Program-made: the position numbers and the translations under genes
NCBI RefSeq assembly: GCF_002177115.1
Contig: NZ_MVAG01000103.1
Coordinates: 38,920 to 102,919, forward strand
Source of the DNA: Chryseobacterium mucoviscidosis
Lineage (GTDB): Bacteria; Bacteroidota; Bacteroidia; Flavobacteriales; Weeksellaceae
Length of the DNA stretch: 64,000 nt
Direction: 5' to 3'
Shown: positions 18,401-26,533 of the stretch, piece by piece
How positions within the stretch are numbered: the stretch's first letter is position 1
How the letters are laid out: each line of letters begins with the position of its first letter
Notes under the pieces: generated by a model
The model's database searches: none
What the model was told of the DNA's origin: nothing
The model's input: the letters and a program-made list of their open reading frames with translations, nothing else

Positions 18401-19087
18401 ACTCTGAAAGATGTTAATGTTTGTGCGGGAGATTCAGGAATTTTAGATGCAGGCTCAGGAACAAATTATACGTATGTATGGAATACAGGAGCAACAACAC
18501 AAACCATTTCTGTAAGTACACCGGGAACTTATACGGTAACGATAAGTAATGGGGTTTGTTCTAAGGTATTTTCTGCACAGCTTATCAATCCTACATTGCC
18601 GCAGTTTACAAATATTTCCTACGAGAACCATATTTTAACACTGTCTACGACAAATCCGACAGGCGGAACTCTGGAATATTCTGCTGATAATGGTTTTAGC
18701 TGGCAGACTTCCAATGTATTTACTAATATTTTGGATAATACGAATTATAATCTTCAGGTAAGAGTGAAAGATGCGAAATGTAGCACTTCAATATCTTTCT
18801 TTACTTTCGTTGTTATCAATGCCATTACTCCGAATTCTGACGGTAAAAACGATATTGTAGATTTTACGGGAATCAGCACATATAATAATTTTGCAGCCTC
18901 TATTTTCGACAGATACGGACAGGAAGTATTTAAAGCATCCAAAAACCAGACTTTCTGGAACGGAATGTTGCGGGGAAGTTTAGTGTTGCCAACTGCTACT
19001 TACTGGTACAGAGTACAATGGGAAAATCCCGCCAGTAAAAAACTCGAGCAGAGAAGCGGATGGATTTTACTGAAAAACAGAAATTAA
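15482..19087 (+). CDS. Choice-of-anchor L domain protein, T9SS type B substrate (paralogue 2, expanded)
   Basis: A 1201-residue secreted protein with the same layout as its neighbours: signal peptide (LALLLVFVGNFVNAQ), choice-of-anchor L domain to about residue 305 (LFASKEYQTNFPC, ETNFNGRT, PGQTYHFKMVLADYQD), Ig-like modules, and a type B sorting domain from about residue 1112 (NAITPNSDGKNDIVDF) ending in GWILLKNRN. It is about 410 residues longer than its sisters. A 251-residue block beginning VQNATL at residue 395 (nt 16664) is repeated from residue 646 (nt 17417). Each block holds an Ig module with the IVSGANTLNPVV motif and one with SGESVTLTASGGATYNW. A third SGESVTLTA-type module follows. 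It is surface-exposed or released; the binding target is unknown. Confidence 0.92.
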   Translation: MLNRRTKNLFLALLLVFVGNFVNAQKGRDGKGVVSRQTPENMKAGAFIDVNTAAYPESSYSITQLVKDVLISGGSACSAANVTNVSVSPNLAVTDQNRSWGYFNKATTNFPFAKGIVLTTGYARKAGNDLQGTLSDGLGSGGDADLAAALGVPNNQLNDATYIEFDFVPASTKVTFRYLFASKEYQTNFPCTISDGFALLLRKVGDPYTNLAVLPGGAGPVSVTNIHPSTQYQTGAPLACGAANVSYFGGYNIPQIETNFNGRTVPLTATATVIPGQTYHFKMVLADYQDANFDSAVFLEAGSFDIGVQLLDPAGVTLPSSINVCDNTPQTFTASVQGGGATYQWYLGTNPIPGATNASYTATQPGVYSVQVFLPGNTCPGTASITIVGGTSPTVQNATLTSCYTQGNATFNLTSAQPSISTTPGATFAYYVNQADAVAGNGNTIANPTAFSSPGQTVYVSVKNGFCSKVAELQLIKAPQITATIATPGVLTCTNSQVTLNASSSVYPTGSTFSWTTTNGNIVSGANTLNPVVNTAGTYTLTISNIYQPGNVSCTGTANVTVTGDSAPPTTGLTASKILICSGESVTLTASGGATYNWVGLPGNGATQTVSPTTTTTYTVTAVGANGCVSATPATITIQVTQPITVQNATLLKCYQNGGINYNLTEAQPQITTAPGVTFAYYLNVADANAGNTNTIANPASFNSAGGQTIYVLVTNGGCKNVVTLQLLSTPQTTLTINPPQQITCTTPQVTLNASASVIPAGSTITWTATGGGNIVSGANTLTPVVNAGGVYTLTVTNINQPGNVNCTYTLNVTVTQNTTAPTATVTSTVLQICSGESVTLTASGGATYNWTGLIGNGNTQVVSPTSTTTYTVFAVGTNGCVSATPATITIIVAPPVAVLTASQMKICAGESVTLTATGGVTYEWVGLPGNGSTQIVSPTATTTYSVFALGGNGCKVANPTSITIQVVPAIVSTLKDVNVCAGDSGILDAGSGTNYTYVWNTGATTQTISVSTPGTYTVTISNGVCSKVFSAQLINPTLPQFTNISYENHILTLSTTNPTGGTLEYSADNGFSWQTSNVFTNILDNTNYNLQVRVKDAKCSTSISFFTFVVINAITPNSDGKNDIVDFTGISTYNNFAASIFDRYGQEVFKASKNQTFWNGMLRGSLVLPTATYWYRVQWENPASKKLEQRSGWILLKNRN

Positions 19088-19102
19088 AAGATATTAAAAT
19101 TG

Positions 19103-19130
19103 AAAACCTTTCTTATGAAAGGTTTTTTTG
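19103..19130 (+). terminator. Terminator of anchor-L paralogue 2
   Basis: AAAACCTTTC and GAAAGGTTTT pair around TTAT and are followed by a T run, 15 bases after the stop codon. Confidence 0.88.
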
Positions 19131-19182
19131 CTTTTTTAGCATAAAAATGCCAAATAAATGTGTGGTATATTCAAAAAAAAAT

Positions 19183-19190
19183 TAAATTTG
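19183..19190 (+). promoter_or_regulatory. -7 box of anchor-L paralogue 3
   Basis: TAAATTTG matches TAnnTTTG and lies 16 bases upstream of the ATG at 19207, the same distance as for the other two paralogues. No clear -33 TTG is present. Confidence 0.45.
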
Positions 19191-19206
19191 TTAAAACAAA
19201 AATATT

Positions 19207-21579
19207 ATGAAGAGATATCTACTATTGTTTTCTTTATTCGCGGTCTCCTCATCGAGTCTCTTTTATTCACAAAAAAATACAAACAGAAAGCCTCAGCAAG
19301 AAAAGGCTTCCTCTCTTACAATGAAAGCGGGTGCTTTTATTGATGTGAATACTCCTACATATCCTGCATCAGCTTATACCCCTTTGCAGCTGGTAAAAGA
19401 TGTGTTGATTTCATCAGGAACCAATTCCTGTGTTACACCTAACGTTTCCAACGTGCAGGTGAGCCCGAATCTTCCGGCAACGAATGCAAACAGATCTTGG
19501 GGATATTTCAACAGAGGAACAACCAGTTTTCCTTTCAAGGATGGTATTGTTCTTTCTACGGGATATGCTCAGAAAGCCGGAAACAGCTATATTAGCTCTA
19601 CTTTAGGAGATGATTTGCCGACGGGTAGTGATCCGGATCTTGTTGCGGCAACGAATCCTTCTGCAACACTTAATGATGCCGTTATTCTGGAGTTTGATTT
19701 CGTGCCTACTTCCAGTCAGGTGAAATTTAATTACCTTTTTGCTTCTGAAGAATATACAGGAACTTTCCCTTGTAGCTTCTCAGATGCATTTGCTTTATTA
19801 TTAAAACCTGTAGCCGGCGGACCTTATGTTAACATGGCTGTATTACCGGCTCCGGGAACAGGACCGGTGAGTGTAACCAATATTCACCCGCAAAACAGTT
19901 TTGCGGGAACCAATATGGGATGCGGTGCTCCAAACGTTGCCTTTTTTGGAGGGTACAATACTGCTAATATAGAAACCAACTTTAACGGAAGAACTGTTCC
20001 TTTACAGGCAACCGCTACAGTAGTTCCAGGACAGGCATACCACTTTAAAATGGTTTTGGCAGATGCTATAGACAGCAGCTATGATTCTGCAGTATTTTTA
20101 GATGGTGGATCTTTCAATATTGGAGTAGAATTATTAGATCCTTCCGGAGCAACATTACCGGAGCAAATTAATGTATGCGACAATGTTCCTCAAGTAATTA
20201 CTGCATCGGTTAGTGATCCGAATATGACGTATCAGTGGTTCTTCAACGGAGTTGCAATTCCGGGAGCTACCTCTCCTACGATTACAGCAACACAGCCGGG
20301 GAATTACGAAATTCAGGTTTCATTCCCTGGAAGTCCTTGTCCGGGTAAAGCCAATATCAAAATAAACGGAGGAACAACACCAGCCGCAGTAGATGCAACA
20401 TTACTGCTCTGTACAACTCCGGATGTCACCTGGTTTGATCTTACCAATTCAATGGCGTCAATCAGTACAACGCCGGGTGCAGTATTCTATTTTTATGTAA
20501 ATCAGGCAGATGCAATTGCCCAGAACAATAATTACATTCAGGATATTCTTCACTACAATGGTAATGATGGACAGATTCTTTATGTCGTGGTATCGAATGG
20601 AGGTTTCTGTAGTAAAATGGTAAAATTAACATTATCAAAAGAAGCAACTCCTGTTGCAAGTGTTGTGGCATCGAAAATTAAAGTCTGTCCGGGAACTGTA
20701 GTAGATCTTACGGCAACCGGCGGGGTAACTTATCAATGGGCAAACTTCTCAGGAACAGGCAATACCCAAAGTGCAACAGTATACAATACAACAACGTTCT
20801 CTGTATATGCATTGGGAACAAAAGGATGTAAATCTTTACAGCCTGCAAAAATCACCGTTGAGGTAGTTCCGGAAATCACTTCGACATTAATGGATGTAGA
20901 AATGTGTCAGGGAGACAGAGTAACTTTAGACGCAGGAGCAGGACCGAATTACACTTATCTGTGGAGTACAGGTGCGGTGACCAGAACAATAGAAGTAGAC
21001 CAGTTGGGTATTTATTCTGTAACCATTAAGAACGGATTTTGTCAGGAAACTTTCACTGCAAAAGTGATGGCAGCAGCTTCTCCGTTTGTTTCTAATATTG
21101 ATTACAGCAACAATACGTTAACAATTACTGCGCAGGTTCCTATGATCAATAATATTCCTCAGACAGCGGAATATTCTGTGGACGGTGGTATTTCATGGCA
21201 GCAGTCTAATGTATTTACAGGACTTTCCAACAATACCCACTACGACATTCAGGTAAGAACTGTAGGAACACATTGTGTAGGAGCTTTAGAATTCTTCACA
21301 CTGAATATTGCAAATATGATTACTCCAAATCAGGATGGTGTTAATGATACATTGGATCTTACTGCTCTTGGAAACTTTAATAACTTCACAGGTTCTGTGT
21401 ATGACAGATATGGCTCAGAATTATTCAGATTCTCCAAAGAAAACCCAATCTGGAACGGAACTTTAGGAGGCAAAAAGCTGCCAACTGCAACGTACTGGTA
21501 TAAATTTAACTTCCAGTATCCGAAATCAAAAACAAGCATGAGCCAGTCTGGCTGGATTATGTTGAAAAACAGAGAATAA
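19207..21579 (+). CDS. Choice-of-anchor L domain protein, T9SS type B substrate (paralogue 3)
   Basis: A 790-residue secreted protein collinear with the 786-residue paralogue 1. The signal peptide is MKRYLLLFSLFAVSSSSLFY followed by SQ. The choice-of-anchor L domain runs to about residue 305 (LFASEEYTGTFPCSFSDAFA, ETNFNGRT). Ig-like modules include KEATPVASVVASKIKVCPGT and VPEITSTLMDVEMCQGD, nearly word for word as in paralogue 1. The type B sorting domain starts at about residue 701 (NMITPNQDGVNDTLDL) and ends GWIMLKNRE. It is probably exported by the type IX system. The sister proteins differ most in the Ig modules, as expected if those contact variable ligands (inference). Confidence 0.92.
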   Translation: MKRYLLLFSLFAVSSSSLFYSQKNTNRKPQQEKASSLTMKAGAFIDVNTPTYPASAYTPLQLVKDVLISSGTNSCVTPNVSNVQVSPNLPATNANRSWGYFNRGTTSFPFKDGIVLSTGYAQKAGNSYISSTLGDDLPTGSDPDLVAATNPSATLNDAVILEFDFVPTSSQVKFNYLFASEEYTGTFPCSFSDAFALLLKPVAGGPYVNMAVLPAPGTGPVSVTNIHPQNSFAGTNMGCGAPNVAFFGGYNTANIETNFNGRTVPLQATATVVPGQAYHFKMVLADAIDSSYDSAVFLDGGSFNIGVELLDPSGATLPEQINVCDNVPQVITASVSDPNMTYQWFFNGVAIPGATSPTITATQPGNYEIQVSFPGSPCPGKANIKINGGTTPAAVDATLLLCTTPDVTWFDLTNSMASISTTPGAVFYFYVNQADAIAQNNNYIQDILHYNGNDGQILYVVVSNGGFCSKMVKLTLSKEATPVASVVASKIKVCPGTVVDLTATGGVTYQWANFSGTGNTQSATVYNTTTFSVYALGTKGCKSLQPAKITVEVVPEITSTLMDVEMCQGDRVTLDAGAGPNYTYLWSTGAVTRTIEVDQLGIYSVTIKNGFCQETFTAKVMAAASPFVSNIDYSNNTLTITAQVPMINNIPQTAEYSVDGGISWQQSNVFTGLSNNTHYDIQVRTVGTHCVGALEFFTLNIANMITPNQDGVNDTLDLTALGNFNNFTGSVYDRYGSELFRFSKENPIWNGTLGGKKLPTATYWYKFNFQYPKSKTSMSQSGWIMLKNRE

Positions 21580-21603
21580 AAAATCAATCGATAATGCAAA
21601 ATG

Positions 21604-21637
21604 AAAGCCCTTCAAGAAATTGAGGGGCTTTTTTAGG
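21604..21637 (+). terminator. Terminator of anchor-L paralogue 3
   Basis: AAAGCCCTTCAA pairs with TTGAGGGGCTTT (one wobble) around GAAA and is followed by T6. Confidence 0.88.
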
Positions 21638-21672
21638 ATTAATTAAGTTATATCTCTTCTGAACTTTTATTA

Positions 21673-22443
21673 CTAAACACTTTCTTTCCAGAGCTGTGTA
21701 AATGAGATGAAATCTGCCACGCTGAGTTCTTCAGCTCTTTTATCCATAAACTCATGGGTTTTTAAAGCTTCCGGAATATTTAAAATTTTTAAGGCATTCG
21801 ACAGCTTTTTTCTTCTCTGGTTAAAACCTGCCTTTACGATTTGTTTAAACAATACTTCATTTCCTGCCAAACCTTCTTTAGGATTTCTGGTGATTCTGAT
21901 AACGCCGGATTTTACTTTTGGCGGCGGATTGAAGACGTTTTCATGAACGGTAAACAAATATGAAGTATCATAATAAGCCTGAATCAGGACAGAGAGAATT
22001 CCGTAATCTTTCGTTCTTGGAACGGCGGCTGTTCTTTCCGCTACTTCTTTCTGAAACATTCCCACCATTTCCGGGATTAGCTCATAATGATCGATAATCT
22101 GAAACAAAATCTGCGAAGATATGTTGTAAGGAAAATTTCCGATAATGGCAATCTGCTCTCCGTTGGTAAACTGAAAGTCCTGCTTCAGAAAATCTCCCAC
22201 AAAAGTTTCTTCGGTTACTTTAGAATAGTTTTCCTTTAAATATTCTATGGATTCTTTATCGATTTCTGCAAGGTAAATCTGCTGTTCTTTTTCCAGCAGA
22301 TATTTGGTGAGAACTCCCATTCCGGGACCCACTTCCATTACCTTATTGTAGCCCTCAAAACTCAGACTTTCTACGATTTTTCTTGCGATGTTTTCATCCG
22401 TCAGAAAGTGCTGACCAAGATGCTTTTTTGCTTTTACACTCAA
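21673..22443 (-). CDS. rsmA: 16S rRNA (adenine1518/1519-N6)-dimethyltransferase
   Basis: RsmA/KsgA dimethylates two adenines in helix 45 of 16S rRNA during small-subunit maturation. The 256-residue protein starts MSVKAKKHLGQHFLTDENIA. The initiator is a TTG (22441-22443 on the minus strand); no ATG is available and the family N-terminus begins precisely here. SAM motifs are EVGPGMGVLTKYL and the GDFLKQDF acidic region; the catalytic NxPY motif is GNFPYNISSQ. The C-terminal AGFNQRRKKLSNALK is typical. It is divergent from ftsX with a 92-base gap. Confidence 0.96.
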   Translation of the reverse strand: MSVKAKKHLGQHFLTDENIARKIVESLSFEGYNKVMEVGPGMGVLTKYLLEKEQQIYLAEIDKESIEYLKENYSKVTEETFVGDFLKQDFQFTNGEQIAIIGNFPYNISSQILFQIIDHYELIPEMVGMFQKEVAERTAAVPRTKDYGILSVLIQAYYDTSYLFTVHENVFNPPPKVKSGVIRITRNPKEGLAGNEVLFKQIVKAGFNQRRKKLSNALKILNIPEALKTHEFMDKRAEELSVADFISFTQLWKESV

Positions 22444-22535
22444 TGTTTTTTATGATTTTATTAACAGTGATTTTCTCTTTTTCGTTCCCAAATTTCGGAA
22501 GATTTTTTCTATTTTAGCCAAAAATTTTAATATTA

Positions 22536-23435
22536 ATGGCTAAATCTGTAGATGAATTTAATAAGAAAAGGCTTAGGTCTAGCAATATTACAGTAGTAAT
22601 AAGTATTGCCTTAGTGTTATTTTTGTTGGGATTAATGGGACTTATTTTAATCAATGCCCAGAAATATTCCGACTATATCAAGGAGCAACTTGTGGTAAAT
22701 GCTTACTTTGATGAAAACTATGATGCAAAGGATTCTGTAAAAATTGCGAAAATGGAAGCTGAGGTTTTCAAAGAAATTCAGACACTGGCTCCGGTAAAGA
22801 AAGCAACGTATATTACCAGAGAAATGGCTTCCAAAGAAGCTAAAAAAGCAATGGGGATTGATACGGATGCGCTTTTCGAAGAAAATATTTTCCCTTCATC
22901 TGTAGAAATTGCCCTAAAACCGGAATATGTAGATCCGGCAAAGATCGATGAAGCCATTAAAGCCATTAAAGCCGTTCCGGGAATTATCGACGTAAAGAAC
23001 GACAGTACTTTAATGGTAGATGTGTACAACAACCTGAGCAGAATTCTGAAATGGATCTTAGGATTTTCCATCCTGTTTTTAATTCTGGCGGTTGTATTAA
23101 TTAACAACTCCATCCGTCTGAAAATATTCTCCAAGAGATTTATTATTAAAACCATGCAGCTTGTAGGAGCGAAGAGAAGATTCATCCTGAAACCTTTCAT
23201 CATCGAAGCGGTAGTTTTAGGGGCAATTGGTTCTGCAATCGGACTTCTGGTTCTTTTCGGAGCATGGTATTACTTTACAAGCCAGATCGGATCTGCCTTT
23301 GTACAGGACAACAACCAATACTTCTGGCTGGTTCTGCTGGTATTCGGAGTAGGAATTTTTATTACGGTTTTAAGTACGATTGTAGCTACCTGGAGATTCT
23401 TAAGATCAAACGTTGACGACTTATATTACTCTTAA
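22536..23435 (+). CDS. ftsX: Cell division ABC-type permease FtsX
   Basis: FtsX pairs with the ATPase FtsE and, at the septum, controls peptidoglycan hydrolases through its extracellular domain. The 299-residue protein has a short cytoplasmic N-terminus, TM1 (VVISIALVLFLLGLMGLILI), a periplasmic domain of about 130 residues (QLVVNAYFDENYDAKDS onward), then three C-terminal helices around ILGFSILFLILAVVLINNSI, EAVVLGAIGSAIGLLVLFGA and FWLVLLVFGVGIFITVLSTI, ending in the R-N-V-D-D-L tail. ftsE is not in this window. The next gene starts two bases after the stop, so the two are co-transcribed. Confidence 0.93.
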   Translation: MAKSVDEFNKKRLRSSNITVVISIALVLFLLGLMGLILINAQKYSDYIKEQLVVNAYFDENYDAKDSVKIAKMEAEVFKEIQTLAPVKKATYITREMASKEAKKAMGIDTDALFEENIFPSSVEIALKPEYVDPAKIDEAIKAIKAVPGIIDVKNDSTLMVDVYNNLSRILKWILGFSILFLILAVVLINNSIRLKIFSKRFIIKTMQLVGAKRRFILKPFIIEAVVLGAIGSAIGLLVLFGAWYYFTSQIGSAFVQDNNQYFWLVLLVFGVGIFITVLSTIVATWRFLRSNVDDLYYS

Positions 23436-23437
23436 AA

Positions 23438-23737
23438 ATGAGCAAAAAAACAAATAAATTTTCCGCAGATAACTTCGGGAAAGAAACAACCGAAGTTCCA
23501 AAGGAGAACACTTTTTACTTCGGAAAAGAAAACTTTAAATGGATGTTGATCGGCTTGGCATTCATCGTGGTAGGGTTTCTTCTGATGATGGGAGCCGATG
23601 CCAATACAGTAGACGGAAAATACGATCCGAACTCATGGAATGAAGATATTTTTTCTATCCGAAGAATCAGGATTGCGCCATTATTTGTGGTGATTGGTTT
23701 CGGAATCGAAGTTTACGCGATTTTAAAAAGAAAGTAG
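23438..23737 (+). CDS. DUF3098 small membrane protein
   Basis: A 99-residue protein with two hydrophobic helices (WMLIGLAFIVVGFLLMMG and APLFVVIGFGIEVYAILK) separated by an extracytoplasmic loop rich in Asp/Asn. It fits DUF3098, a Bacteroidetes family found next to ftsX. The start is two bases after the ftsX stop. A role in the divisome is only suggested by that linkage. Confidence 0.85.
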   Translation: MSKKTNKFSADNFGKETTEVPKENTFYFGKENFKWMLIGLAFIVVGFLLMMGADANTVDGKYDPNSWNEDIFSIRRIRIAPLFVVIGFGIEVYAILKRK

Positions 23738-23753
23738 AAATAAATTTTATTTG

Positions 23754-23809
23754 AAGATTAAGAAATTCGGAAATTTAGATCAGTCTAAATCTCTTGGTTT
23801 CTTAATCTT
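23754..23809 (+). terminator. Long fold-back hairpin between DUF3098 and uppP
   Basis: AAGATTAAGAAA (23754) pairs perfectly with TTTCTTAATCTT (23798), and inside it ATTTAGA pairs with TCTAAAT around TCAG. A short TTTTAATTTT follows. It may be a weak terminator or a processing site between ftsX-DUF3098 and uppP. Confidence 0.55.
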
Positions 23810-23826
23810 TTAATTTTGGATAAATT

Positions 23827-24645
23827 ATGGATTTAATCAAAGCAATTATTATTGCGATCATTGAAGGCTTAACAGAGTATCTGCCCATTTCGTCAACTGC
23901 ACATATGGGTTTCACGGCAAATTTGCTGGGACTTGAAGAAACCGAATTTTTAAAAATGTTTCAGGTTTCCATACAGTTTGGGGCAATCCTTTCTGTGGTT
24001 GTGGCATACTGGAAAAAGTTTTTTGATCTGAAAAATTTACAGTTTTACTTTAAACTGGCTTTTGCAGTGGTTCCGGCTTTGGTTTTAGGGTATTTATTTG
24101 ATGATAAAATTGAAGCGGTTTTAGGAAATCAGATCGCTATTTCTTCAGTTCTGGTTCTTGGAGGTGTTGTTTTACTGTTTGCCGATACATGGTTTAAAAA
24201 TCCAAAAATTGATGATGAAAAAGGCATTACCATAAAAAAAGCAGTAACCATTGGTTTTTGGCAGTGTCTTGCAATGATGCCGGGAACGAGTAGGAGTGCA
24301 GCTTCCATCATCGGAGGTATGACACAGGGATTGACCAGAAAAGCAGCGGCAGAATTTTCATTCTTTTTGGCGGTTCCTACCATGTTGGCGGTAACGGTAT
24401 ATTCAGTTTTTGTAAAAACATGGGGTAAAGAAACACCTAATCCGCAGAAAGGTTATGAAATGATTATGGAATCTCAGGATCACATCATGATTTTCATCGT
24501 AGGAAATGTTGTTGCATTTATCGTTGCATTAATCGCCATCAAAGCATTCATCGGAGTTTTGAATAAATATGGTTTCAAACCTTGGGGTTGGTATCGTATT
24601 TTCGTTGGAATTGCTTTGCTGATTTATTTTTATTTCTTTAAATAA
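23827..24645 (+). CDS. uppP: Undecaprenyl-diphosphatase
   Basis: UppP (BacA) dephosphorylates undecaprenyl diphosphate at the membrane, recycling the lipid carrier for peptidoglycan. The 272-residue polytopic protein carries both signature motifs: EGLTEYLPISSTAHM near the N-terminus (Glu-rich motif 1) and PGTSRSAASIIGGMTQGLTR in the middle (the PGxSRSxxT-like motif 2 with the catalytic arginine). Around eight hydrophobic helices span the length. It lies in a run of same-strand genes with ftsX and truB. Confidence 0.95.
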   Translation: MDLIKAIIIAIIEGLTEYLPISSTAHMGFTANLLGLEETEFLKMFQVSIQFGAILSVVVAYWKKFFDLKNLQFYFKLAFAVVPALVLGYLFDDKIEAVLGNQIAISSVLVLGGVVLLFADTWFKNPKIDDEKGITIKKAVTIGFWQCLAMMPGTSRSAASIIGGMTQGLTRKAAAEFSFFLAVPTMLAVTVYSVFVKTWGKETPNPQKGYEMIMESQDHIMIFIVGNVVAFIVALIAIKAFIGVLNKYGFKPWGWYRIFVGIALLIYFYFFK

Positions 24646-24693
24646 GAATGGACGAAAGAGTTTTTAGGAGTAAATTATTGCATATAGTTTCTA

Positions 24694-25038
24694 TTGTTTT
24701 TTTTAATAACAACATTATTTCTAATTTTAGGAATGATGAATGAAATTAAAACTTTAAACTTGATTTATTTGTTAATTTTATCCATATTATCTCTAATTGT
24801 TTGCATTAAATTATTTAATAAGAAGCGAAATGTAATTGTTTTAATAAATACTTTTATATTGTTGCTTTTACCCTTTATATTATATTATTCATTTTCTGTG
24901 TACCCAACACACTTTATTTATGAGCCTGAAAATTTATTTTTTTGTTGTTTACTTATCATATACATGTTGTGGGTAAATAAAAATAAAATAGATAATAAAG
25001 GAATTGACGAAATTAATGAAATAGGAAAAAACAAATGA
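24694..25038 (+). CDS. Small hydrophobic membrane protein, unknown
   Basis: A roughly 100-114-residue very AT-rich membrane protein I do not recognise. Three or four hydrophobic segments are visible (LITTLFLILGMM, LIYLLILSILSLIVCIKLF, VIVLINTFILLLLPFILYY, LFFCCLLIIYMLWV), ending in an Asn/Lys-rich tail. The start is uncertain: TTG at 24694, or ATG at 24733 preceded by TTTTAGGA. An ATG at 24648, three bases after uppP, is out of frame. It would join this frame if the T8 run at 24697-24704 lost one T, so the gene may be frameshifted. The stop overlaps the truB ATG (ATGA at 25035), implying translational coupling. Confidence 0.55.
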   Translation: MFFLITTLFLILGMMNEIKTLNLIYLLILSILSLIVCIKLFNKKRNVIVLINTFILLLLPFILYYSFSVYPTHFIYEPENLFFCCLLIIYMLWVNKNKIDNKGIDEINEIGKNK

Positions 25039-25733
25039 CCGCTGAAGATCTACAATCTGGACATATATTTTTATTAGACAAACCCTTGGACTGGACTTCT
25101 TTTCAGGCGGTCAATAAAATGAAATATAAACTCAAAAGAGAGTTTGATTTACCCAAAAAATTCAAAATTGGTCACGCAGGAACTTTAGATCCGCGTGCAA
25201 CGGGATTATTGATTGTCTGCTGTGGTAAATTCACCAAGAAAATTCCTGAAATTCAGGATGCCCCAAAAGAATACTGGACCGAAATAAAAATCGGCGCACA
25301 GACAGAATCGTACGATACCGAAAAGCCCGAAATTCTGCATCAGGATATTTCGCAGATTACAGAAGAGCAGATTAAAACCGCTTTAGAAAAATTTGTTGGA
25401 GAAATCGATCAGACTCCGCCTGTTTTTTCGGCAATAAAAATTGAAGGAAAAAGAGCATACGATCTTGCAAGAGCAGGAGCAGAAGTAGAAATGAAATCCC
25501 GTAAAACCACAATTTTTTATATTGATAATGTGAAAATTGATCTTCCGCTTGTAAGTTTTACAGTAGGCTGCTCAAAAGGAACCTATATTCGCAGCTTAGC
25601 TCACGATATCGGACAGGAATTGGGTGTGGGAGCTTATTTAACACAATTGAGACGGACAAAAATCGGAGAATATAAAATAGAAGATGCAACATCCGACTTT
25701 TTGGAAAATGATTTTAGATTTAACGAATCATAA
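25035..25733 (+). CDS. truB: tRNA pseudouridine(55) synthase
   Basis: TruB converts U55 of tRNA T-loops to pseudouridine. The 232-residue protein shows [15 protein letters not shown], then the catalytic motif [14 protein letters not shown] with the nucleophilic aspartate, [20 protein letters not shown], and [16 protein letters not shown]. It lacks a C-terminal PUA extension, as in many Bacteroidetes TruB proteins. The start codon overlaps the stop of the preceding small membrane protein. rluF follows 41 bases later, giving two pseudouridine synthase genes in a row. Confidence 0.96.
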   Translation: MTAEDLQSGHIFLLDKPLDWTSFQAVNKMKYKLKREFDLPKKFKIGHAGTLDPRATGLLIVCCGKFTKKIPEIQDAPKEYWTEIKIGAQTESYDTEKPEILHQDISQITEEQIKTALEKFVGEIDQTPPVFSAIKIEGKRAYDLARAGAEVEMKSRKTTIFYIDNVKIDLPLVSFTVGCSKGTYIRSLAHDIGQELGVGAYLTQLRRTKIGEYKIEDATSDFLENDFRFNES

Positions 25734-25774
25734 AAAGAAATTTCTTTATTGATGAATACAGTCTGAAAAATAGT

Positions 25775-26497
25775 ATGGAAAAAACAAGAATTAATAAATA
25801 TTTATCTGAAGTAGGATACTGTTCGAGAAGAGCGGCAGACAAACTTTTGGAGGAAGGAAGAATCACCATTAACGGCAAAGTTCCGGAAATGGGAACAAAA
25901 GTTTCCGATGAAGATGTGATTGAAGTAGACGGAAAACCAATTCGTGAACCGGAAGAAAACCATGTTTATATTGCCTTTAATAAACCTGTAGGAATCGTTT
26001 GTACGACTGATACAAAACGTGAAAAAAATAACATCATTGATTATATTAATCATCCCAAAAGAATTTTCCCGATCGGAAGACTTGATAAGCCGAGTGAAGG
26101 TTTGATTCTTTTAACCAGCGATGGCGATATAGTAAATAAAATTCTGAGATCCCGAAACAACCACGGAAAAGAATATATTGTAAGAGTTGATAAACCGATT
26201 ACGCCCAAATTTCTGGATAAAATGCGAAACGGAGTTCCGATTTTGGATACCGTCACTAAAAAATGCGAGGTCGAAAAAATTGATGAAATGAATTTCCGTA
26301 TCGTCCTTACACAAGGTCTGAACCGACAGATCCGAAGAATGTGCGAATATTTAGGCTACGAAGTAAAGAAACTGAAACGAATCAGGGTTTTAAATATCAA
26401 ACTGGATCTTCCCATCGGGAAATGGAGAGATCTTACAGAGGAAGAACTTTCTGCCTTACAAAAACTGGTTGAAGGTTCCAGTAAAACATATGACTAA
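25775..26497 (+). CDS. rluF: 23S rRNA pseudouridine(2604) synthase
   Basis: A 240-residue RsuA/RluB-family pseudouridine synthase. Residues 1-60 are an S4 RNA-binding domain ([18 protein letters not shown]). The catalytic motif is [20 protein letters not shown]. The later text [15 protein letters not shown] and [20 protein letters not shown] follows E. coli RluF (as I remember it) much more closely than RluB or RsuA, hence the RluF name. It should modify 23S rRNA in the A-loop/2604 region. It is the last gene of the ftsX-to-rluF run, followed by a terminator. Confidence 0.88.
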   Translation: MEKTRINKYLSEVGYCSRRAADKLLEEGRITINGKVPEMGTKVSDEDVIEVDGKPIREPEENHVYIAFNKPVGIVCTTDTKREKNNIIDYINHPKRIFPIGRLDKPSEGLILLTSDGDIVNKILRSRNNHGKEYIVRVDKPITPKFLDKMRNGVPILDTVTKKCEVEKIDEMNFRIVLTQGLNRQIRRMCEYLGYEVKKLKRIRVLNIKLDLPIGKWRDLTEEELSALQKLVEGSSKTYD

Positions 26498-26503
26498 ACA
26501 TAA

Positions 26504-26533
26504 TAGAGATGCCGGATTGGACATCTCTTTTTT
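26504..26533 (+). terminator. Terminator after rluF
   Basis: AGAGATG pairs with CATCTCT around a ten-base loop and is followed by T6. Confidence 0.75.
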
